42,545 nucleotides of DNA from Methanocorpusculum sp. (GTDB lineage Archaea > Halobacteriota > Methanomicrobia > Methanomicrobiales > Methanocorpusculaceae), in contig DALTWG010000008.1 of assembly GCA_029987245.1 (NCBI GenBank), positions 1-42,545 on the forward strand, in the 5' to 3' direction. A model generated the notes under the pieces. It did not search any database. It was not told the DNA's origin and saw only the letters and a program-made list of their open reading frames with translations. Of this stretch, positions 41,966 to 42,545 are shown piece after piece. The position numbers and the translations under genes are program-made. The first letter of the stretch is position 1; every line of letters begins with the position of its first letter.

Positions 41966-41987
41966 CGGCGGAAATTACTTTCCGCCG
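41966..41987 (-). terminator. Hairpin across the stop codon of the zinc-ribbon gene
   Basis: CGGCGGAAA (41966-41974) and TTTCCGCCG (41979-41987) form a perfect 9-bp stem around a four-base loop that includes the minus-strand stop codon at 41975-41977. Confidence 0.55.
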
Positions 41988-42364
41988 TCTTTTGCCTGCT
42001 TTAAGGCCAGCTTAAGCGCGCGGTCGTAGGATTCCAGTTCCTCTTTGCTTTTGCCCGCAAATACCATTTCGGGGCGCGACATCAGCGCATGGAACTGCAC
42101 AAAGCGTGCGTTTTCATCAGCCGCCCTTCGGTGAACCGTTTCATCATGCAGCGGAGTTCCGCACGCACTGCAAAATCGCGCTCCTTCTGTCATTTGCGCC
42201 CCGCATATGGGGCAGCGCGTCCCGTAAACAAATGCATGGATTGCATTGCGTGCAAAATCAGTTGTTTTTACACCCTGTTCCTCGGAAATTTTATTCATCT
42301 CTTCGTAAAAGTCACCGCTCATACGAAATGTGAGCTGAACGGAAGTTGTTTTGAGTCCTGCCAT
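41975..42364 (-). CDS. Ribbon-helix-helix protein with zinc ribbon
   Basis: 129 residues from the ATG at 42364; a 17-codon upstream extension covers the promoter and is rejected. Residues 5-45 suit a ribbon-helix-helix fold (SVQLTFRMSGDFYEEMNKIS). CPICGAQMTEGARFCSACG is a complete zinc ribbon, and a helical tail follows. TATA-like AATATATACG about 26 bases before the ATG makes it leaderless. It shares its two-domain plan with the 202-residue protein at 5698-6306. Probably a DNA-binding regulator. Confidence 0.65.
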   Translation of the reverse strand: MAGLKTTSVQLTFRMSGDFYEEMNKISEEQGVKTTDFARNAIHAFVYGTRCPICGAQMTEGARFCSACGTPLHDETVHRRAADENARFVQFHALMSRPEMVFAGKSKEELESYDRALKLALKQAKDGGK

Positions 42365-42415
42365 ACTTACATATTGTATGCGCGATCGTATATATTTTCC
42401 TGTATTAAAAACCAA

Positions 42416-42545
42416 ATGGCATTAAAATGCTGAATTTTAAAAACATTTGTTTTTAAAATATGGAAAAATATATATTAGTGTTATTACAAATACTAGTATG
42501 CAGAAGAGTGCAGTGTAAAAACACGAGCACCTCTGCAAGGAATTA
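42416..42545. other. AT-rich edge region without a supported gene
   Basis: TATA-like AATATATATTAG (about 42467-42478) stands about 27 bases before an ATG at 42498, but that frame stops after six codons. It is probably promoter sequence for something beyond the window. Confidence 0.3.

Noticed and set aside
42498..42518. Leaderless gene starting at 42498
   Set aside because: The frame stops after six codons.

Overview
The window is chromosomal DNA of a methanogenic euryarchaeon. Direct archaeal signs are a TFIIB-type initiation factor, Gar1, SRP19, a 7S SRP RNA, FEN1 with a C-terminal PIP box, a presenilin-type A22 protease, and many genes whose TATA box lies about 27 bases before the start codon (leaderless transcripts). 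A methanogenesis marker 8 protein points to a methanogen. Base composition and gene content suggest Methanomicrobiales, perhaps a Methanocorpusculum-like organism. That genus guess is an inference I could not test.

Layout. Positions 1-7.7 kb are accessory: the N-terminal half of a repeat-bearing surface lipoprotein, then a MntA/HepT toxin-antitoxin pair, a Schlafen/AlbA_2 regulator-like protein, a P4/D5-type primase-helicase with a tiny zinc protein in front, a ribbon-helix-helix/zinc-ribbon protein and a RhuM protein. Three copies of one non-coding repeat separate the first modules. From 7.7 to 25.8 kb the content is mostly housekeeping: methanogenesis marker 8, tRNA-Leu, an amino-acid-binding lipoprotein, an XRE/ImmA-PIN pair, the gar1-tfb and srp19-PHP pairs, rpiA, fen1, a presenilin homologue, an ornithine cyclodeaminase-type enzyme, a flavoprotein, a DMT exporter bracketed by two hairpin repeats, a transglutaminase-like protein and a large soluble hybrid histidine kinase.

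From 26 to 31 kb come an AAA/DUF4143 ATPase and a minus-strand membrane-lipid sugar cluster (UbiA-type phosphoribosyltransferase, HAD-GtrA fusion, polytopic membrane protein) led by an overlapping 43-codon ORF. Then follow valS, an MFS transporter, an integrase-like DNA-binding protein and a SIMPL protein. Positions 36.8-39.2 kb hold a compact operon: an HFX_2341/CARF-like regulator, a small phage-type protein and an auto-inhibited Fic protein, ending in a strong hairpin terminator. A CAU tRNA, the SRP RNA and mdh follow closely, then an archaeal nucleotidyltransferase and a second ribbon-helix-helix/zinc-ribbon protein.

The best candidates for something undescribed are (i) the CARF-like regulator / small protein / Fic operon, (ii) the family of repeats that separates the defence modules, including a second hairpin repeat nested in one copy, and (iii) the furanosyl-lipid-like membrane cluster with its translationally coupled small ORF.
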